From positions 157,601,501-157,665,500 of the forward strand of contig CM060833.1 in NCBI GenBank assembly GCA_030762175.1: a stretch of DNA of 64,000 nucleotides. Reading direction: 5' to 3'. A program made the position numbers and the translations under genes. A model generated the notes under the pieces. It was not told where the DNA came from, did no database searches, and saw only the letters and a list, made by a program, of their open reading frames with translations. Of this stretch, positions 59,990 through 64,000 are shown one piece after another. The first letter of the stretch is position 1. Each line of letters begins with the position of its first letter. This DNA comes from Metallyticus violacea. Lineage: Eukaryota; Arthropoda; Insecta; Mantodea; Metallyticidae.

Positions 59990-60307
59990 ATGAAACTTTG
60001 TTGATTTGTTTTATTTACGGACGCTCTTTAACATCTCAGGTCATCAGTGTCCCATTCAATTCAGGGCGTTAAACGGCCGATAAATTTTGCTCAGAGGCCT
60101 CTTTTTTCAGGCTTGAGGTTCTTTTACATGCCGTAAATCTACAACAGGGGTCCTCACGGCTTTACTTCTCTTCCGAAGGAACCCATACTTAGGATTTTTA
60201 CGCTCGAAAAAATCCTTCGATTCTGGCCGGATTTGAACCCACAATCTTGGGTTTAGAAGGCAAGTTTGGTTACCGCTACACCACCAGGACCAACAAAGTA
60301 TGAAACT
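59990..60307 (-). mobile_element. SINE-B copy 12
   Basis: Minus copy (about 60000-60297) inserted near the end of the old mariner remnant. ATGAAACT at 59990-59997 and 60300-60307 is a probable 8-bp target-site duplication. Confidence 0.92.
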
Positions 60308-60374
60308 GAATAAAATAAGATCTATGAGAGAAAACGAAATGATTTTCTTTGCTATTATATAATTTCAAAATTCC

Positions 60375-60703
60375 TCAGCTATTCTTGTCGGTCCTGGTGG
60401 TGTAGTGGTTAACATACTTGCCTCCTACACTCAAGATCGCGGGTTCGAACCCGCCAGGACCGATGGATTTTTTCGGGGCGTAAAAATCCTAGGTATGGCT
60501 TCCTTCGGAAGGGAAGTAAAGCCGTGGGTCCCGTGTCGTACATTTAAGGCACGAAAAAGAACCTCAAGCCTGAAAGAGAGGCCTCTGAGCAAAATTTGTC
60601 GGCCGTTTCACGCCCTGAGTTTAATGGGACGCTGATGACCTGAGATGTTAAAGAGCGTCCATAAATAAATAAATCAATAAATCAATCAATTCAGCTATTC
60701 TTG
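60375..60703 (+). mobile_element. SINE-B copy 13, best-preserved copy
   Basis: Element 60388-60690 flanked by a perfect 13-bp duplication TCAGCTATTCTTG (60375-60387 and 60691-60703). The head 60390-60461 nearly folds as a tRNA: acceptor stem GGTCCTG/CAGGACC is 7 of 7, T-stem GCGGG/CCCGC 5 of 5 around a six-base TTCGAA loop, and CTTG/CAAG remain of the anticodon stem around CCTCCTA. The CCT at the anticodon position suggests tRNA-Arg(CCT) ancestry. Tail is (AAAT)n(CAAT)n. Confidence 0.95.
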
Positions 60704-61740
60704 CGTGTTCGCGTGTAAGATTTATTACTGAGGGATGTTTTTTATTAATAAAGGGGAGGGCTATCCAATTGCAGAATAAACAGTGTCGTCTTGCTGGGAT
60801 ACCATATTCCTTTTCAACTTTGGTCGTAAATCTGAGAAGATCCATTCTTACCTCGATAGTTTGGACTTTAGATTATAGGACACGCAAATTTCATCCATAA
60901 TATGTGGCAAGAACTATATCTGCAACACCTGTTAATGATCGCTTGATTTTCCTTAAATATTCATATTTCTCGTTCCTATCTGTCAGCAATATTTTTTTAA
61001 TCGACTTTACTGCATAACATAAAATTATGATCATTCTTTATTGAACAGTCCTTGATATATTAACTGAGTCTGTTAGTTAATCTGCCTGATTGAATAATTG
61101 TGCTTTACTTTAGCATACGATTCCTTCCAAAGAAAAATTAAAGTCCTGTATTTAAAGGAAAATATCCGAATATATTTTTTTCAATCGTTTGCATTGCTAA
61201 TGTTTAAAATTTTGCCATTATATATAAAGACAGTTTGTACATTTGTTTGCCTGTAATATTCGCCTCTATTGGAGGCGAATATTTCAGAAGAAAATTTGAA
61301 AAATATCTGCTTTCAAAGAAAAATATGATTTTGATCATACTTATAAAAAAGGGGGGCAAGTATATAAAAAAATGTTGCTGTTCCTTGCACGTGTTATGTT
61401 TTTAAACGGGGAGGGAAGTAGGCTGTAGAGGTTCTGTGCGTTACGCTAGGCTGACCAGAGCGACCTTGTCCCTGCACATTTGTGCTACTGAAGGAGAAAT
61501 ATCAACCTTTCATTTCTCATGAACTTGATCATTGCCTGGCTGAGGAAAACGTTATTCGTCACGCCGGAGATCGTCAAGTCATGCTTTAATTGAACATTAC
61601 GTGCATCTCGGGCACTCTACTAAGGATATAAAGGAACTGAAGGTCAGATTGCAAACAAGCTCTGGAAATCGCACACATTAAATTCATGGTAGACAGTAGT
61701 ACGAATGTGGGTATATTTCGAATTCTTTCTGATAGATACA
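60704..61740. other. Unassigned stretch
   Basis: Contains the short hairpin at 61255-61283 (listed separately). No gene seen. Confidence 0.4.
61255..61283. repeat. Perfect 12-bp stem hairpin
   Basis: AATATTCGCCTC (61255-61266), loop TATTG, then GAGGCGAATATT (61272-61283). Not followed by a T run on either strand, so no terminator reading is suggested. Confidence 0.9.
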
Positions 61741-61765
61741 CCGTATTTACGCGAATATAATCTCC
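61741..61765. repeat. Isolated pogo-type terminal motif
   Basis: CCGTATTTACGCGAATATAAT resembles ATTTACGCGAATCTAATGCG at 63695-63714. Only one end is seen; the following CTCCTCCC-rich DNA is different. Confidence 0.4.
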
Positions 61766-61863
61766 TCCCTTGGTACCTGCAGTTTCCTATTCCTCTTCTC
61801 TTTGAATTCTCCTACGCCGGCTCCTCCCTCCCTTCGCCTCCCTTCTTCTCCTCGAACTCCTCC

Positions 61864-62085
61864 ATTGGTGATGATACACGATATGAAATGATAACTGGGA
61901 AACGATTTTTTTAAAATAAAGTAGCATTGCAGGCCTAAATTTAGAGTACCTCCCCGGCATTTGCCATTCATAAGGACTGAGGAAAACCTGGAAAAACACT
62001 CAGGAGGGAGGACCGTCCTGGTGGGAAGCGAACCGCAGACCTCCCACTCACAAGTCCGCGCCTTAGCGACCTCACCCACCCGTGA
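61864..62085 (-). mobile_element. SINE-A copy 14, tail truncated
   Basis: Minus copy, from head (62085 down) to TGGTGATGATACACGATATG; the terminal GGGCGTTAAACACT and poly-A are absent, replaced by a C/T-rich block (61765-61860). Confidence 0.88.
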
Positions 62086-62728
62086 AATTGTTTTCATACT
62101 TGCTCACGCATATAAACACATATAGAGCTGTCACTATATGAACAAACGAGTTCCCATAGAGATAACATGTGTGGTTGGTGTGTAGAGCCATAGCTTTCTA
62201 CTTCGTTGTTGATGTTTCATTTGTGTTGTGGTGCTTTATTGCGAATGGATTTCTGCGAAATGACATTGATCCTGACTTTTGGAAAGACATTTTGTGGACC
62301 GATTAAGCTGATCGGCTGTATAATCCGTACAGTGATGAAAATGAAAACTCATATTAAATTGTCACAAAGGACTTAAACACATCGGGGTGATTTGAATTGG
62401 GGGACCGGAACATTTCTTTTTTGAAGAAATGCAACCAGCGAACGGTGCCTTGAGAAGTGATAAAAAGTGGTTATCCCAGAACCTGGAAAAGAGCTATCGT
62501 TTTGTTAGTATGACAGCTGATGAAGAACCGCTATCACATTATGATAGTTCAGGCAATTACACGAGAAAATAAAAATTGCCCATCGCGCTATATCACACAA
62601 TGTGCTTTTTGCGCTGGTGTATCTTTGCTCAGAAAACAGTTGATCAAGAAATCGTCCGGGAACAATATCATACGAGAATCGGTGCCCAAACGATGTGAAT
62701 TATGTATAAAAAATAACATGGTTTCCTT
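62086..62728. other. Unassigned stretch
   Basis: Some protein-like sequence around 62235-62300 (+) (DPDFWKDILWTD), which would fit the first catalytic block of a Tc1/mariner-type transposase, but too short to call. Confidence 0.35.
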
Positions 62729-62965
62729 GTTGTTTATTTGTTTTATTTATGAACACTTTTTATTACCTCAGGTCATCAGCGTCCCATTCAATTCAGGGGG
62801 TGAAACGGCCGACAAATTTTGCTCAAGTGGCCTCTTCTTTCACGCTTGAGGTTCTTTTTCGTGCCGTAAATGTACGACACAGAACCCACGGCTTTACTTC
62901 CTTTCCGAAGGAAGCCATACTTAGGATTTTTACGCCCAAAAAACCCATTGACCCTGGCCGGGAGC
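62729..62965 (-). mobile_element. SINE-B copy 14, 5' truncated
   Basis: Minus copy with tail and body intact to CCATTGACCCTGGCCGGGA, where it stops just short of the B-box; the tRNA-like head is gone. Confidence 0.9.
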
Positions 62966-63239
62966 ATTGTTTCCGTTTCAAATAAACTTCGTATGATAAA
63001 AGATTAATTGTTCAATTTTGGGGGGGAAAGTCACTTTAAGAAGCAATAAAAAGATATAAAAGTAAATCTACTTTTTTCTGGCTCTTCTTTTGGGGTTATA
63101 TTTCTTTTTGAGCCAAAGAAATAAAGGAGACAATAACAGGTGTTTTTACTATCGAGTTTTCGAATGTAGCACGTTCTAGTTCAAGGAATATTTCGTATAC
63201 TATACCCGGTAGATAACCTTAAAAATCGCACAACCGAAA

Positions 63240-63452
63240 ATACTACAGGTTCAGAGGCACGAGCTTATGCACTAGAGATCAGCTGTTCCAAACCTACCTC
63301 AGTACTCATTAATGGCAAATGCCTGGAGGACACCCGAAACTTAGCCTAACGTTTCCTTGACAATGTGTTTTTCCCAAAGTATTTTTTCATTTCATGCATC
63401 GTCAGTATCCATGGCAAGAGTAAGAAAGGGCGGTTTAAACACTATTAAAATA
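63240..63452 (+). mobile_element. SINE-A copy 15, highly diverged
   Basis: Recognised from the body (CTCATTAATGGCAAATGCC, ACCCGAAACTTAGCC) and end (GGGCGGTTTAAACACTATT). The head is nearly unrecognisable. Probably the oldest SINE-A in the window. Confidence 0.75.
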
Positions 63453-63689
63453 TTAGCAAAATCATAGGATATTTCCTCACAGTAAGCCCCAAAAATTGTT
63501 TGGTGTTATGTTTTTGAACTGTGGTGTTTTATTGCTAGAAAAAAAATTAATTTCTTTTGAGTGAAATGAAACATAAGAGTAACTGTATCACTATTACGGC
63601 TTTCAGTAATGTAACACCTTGATATTTTAACATACACATCTGTTTGTTATAGCTTTATTATAAAACGTTTATCTCTAATTTAAAACAAA

Positions 63690-64000
63690 TACGCATTTAC
63701 GCGAATCTAATGCGCACCTTTTTGCCCAAATGTAGATTTAAAAATTATGGTGCGCATTAGAATCGATGGCGTATTAGATTCAAGTGCAAATCCATTCATA
63801 GTTCGCCGGTAACTTCATTGGAATTTATCGTTTATTACATCAAATGCGTTGCTGCAATTCTCTACTTAAGTTTATTGTTGGTCTATTATTGCATAGAGCG
63901 TTTGAATGGTAGGTAGTCACGAAATGGATAGTAAACAGAGAAGAGCATTTTATGATGCTATTTTCAGTGTAAAGTAAGTAATTTTTTTTGCTTTTTTTAA
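63690..64000 (+). mobile_element. Likely pogo-like DNA transposon, 5' end, continues past window
   Basis: Subterminal inverted repeats TCTAATGCGCACC (63706-63718) and GGTGCGCATTAGA (63749-63761) follow a TTTACGCGAA start, a pattern known at the ends of pogo-type Tc1/mariner elements. At 63924 an ATG opens MDSKQRRAFYDAIFSVK, like the N-terminus of pogo/Tigger/jerky-type transposases (a basic start, then a YDA-F-K motif before the first helix-turn-helix). TAA follows at 63975, but the same bases make AAA|GTAAGTA, a possible splice donor at 63974. The element is cut by the window edge. Confidence 0.5.

Noticed and set aside
60390..60461. Functional tRNA gene
   Set aside because: Although nearly a cloverleaf, it is the head of a SINE-B flanked by target-site duplications, with a short T-loop and incomplete anticodon stem.
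61747..62097. 116-codon open frame on -
   Set aside because: Head of SINE-A plus C/T-rich simple sequence.
62235..62300. Fragment of a further Tc1/mariner transposase (FWKDILWTD)
   Set aside because: Only about 20 codons resemble the first catalytic block; nothing supports it on either side.

Overview
This is an AT-rich stretch of a large, repeat-laden eukaryotic nuclear genome. It has no operons, no bacterial-type gene density, and no long intact host gene. The mix of elements (at least two tRNA-derived SINE families in many copies, DD34D mariners, a maT/Tc1-like element, a Penelope-like retroelement, an RNase H-carrying LINE) fits an arthropod such as an insect or chelicerate. That is an inference; the sequence does not identify the species. 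Almost every open reading frame over 60 codons is either a piece of a mobile element or chance.

Layout. 0-2 kb: decayed maT/Tc1-like transposase on +. 3-13 kb: mostly SINE-A and SINE-B copies. 15-17 kb: a third dispersed repeat (family C), a possible first exon with a mitochondrial-type leader, and a hAT-like C-terminal remnant. 17-25 kb: SINEs and a decayed DDE transposase on - (23.1-24.1 kb). 25.7 kb: a compact nested inverted repeat. 26-34 kb: two near-full-length mariners (A on -, B on +) and a 0.43 kb internally deleted derivative (C). 36 kb: long microsatellites. 37.5-38.9 kb: LINE 3' portion with RNase H remnant and Cys/His tail. 39.4-39.8 kb: candidate solo LTR with TATA box, AATAAA and 4-bp target duplication. 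42-43.3 kb: fourth mariner (D, on -) next to a possible terminal exon on -. 44.4-44.75 kb: a large tetranucleotide satellite. 45.7-47.7 kb: retroelement-like remnant on - and a second, older mariner lineage on +. 50.6 kb: a good candidate host exon with consensus splice sites. 51.7 kb: 114-bp foldback. 52.4-53.8 kb: Penelope-like element with GIY-YIG endonuclease domain, bracketed by inverted copies of one terminal sequence and interrupted by a SINE. 55-62 kb: SINEs, truncated mariner E, a third mariner lineage, and nested SINE insertions. 63.7-64 kb: likely 5' end of a pogo-like element running off the window.

The five copies of one mariner family (A-E), in stages from a long near-readable frame to short deletion derivative, and SINE copies that keep target-site duplications of 8-13 bp, record several waves of insertion. 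The observations with most chance of being new are the arrangement of the Penelope-like element, the 0.43 kb mariner derivative, the family C repeat, the nested alternative-pairing inverted repeat at 25.7 kb, and the orphan exon at 50.6 kb.
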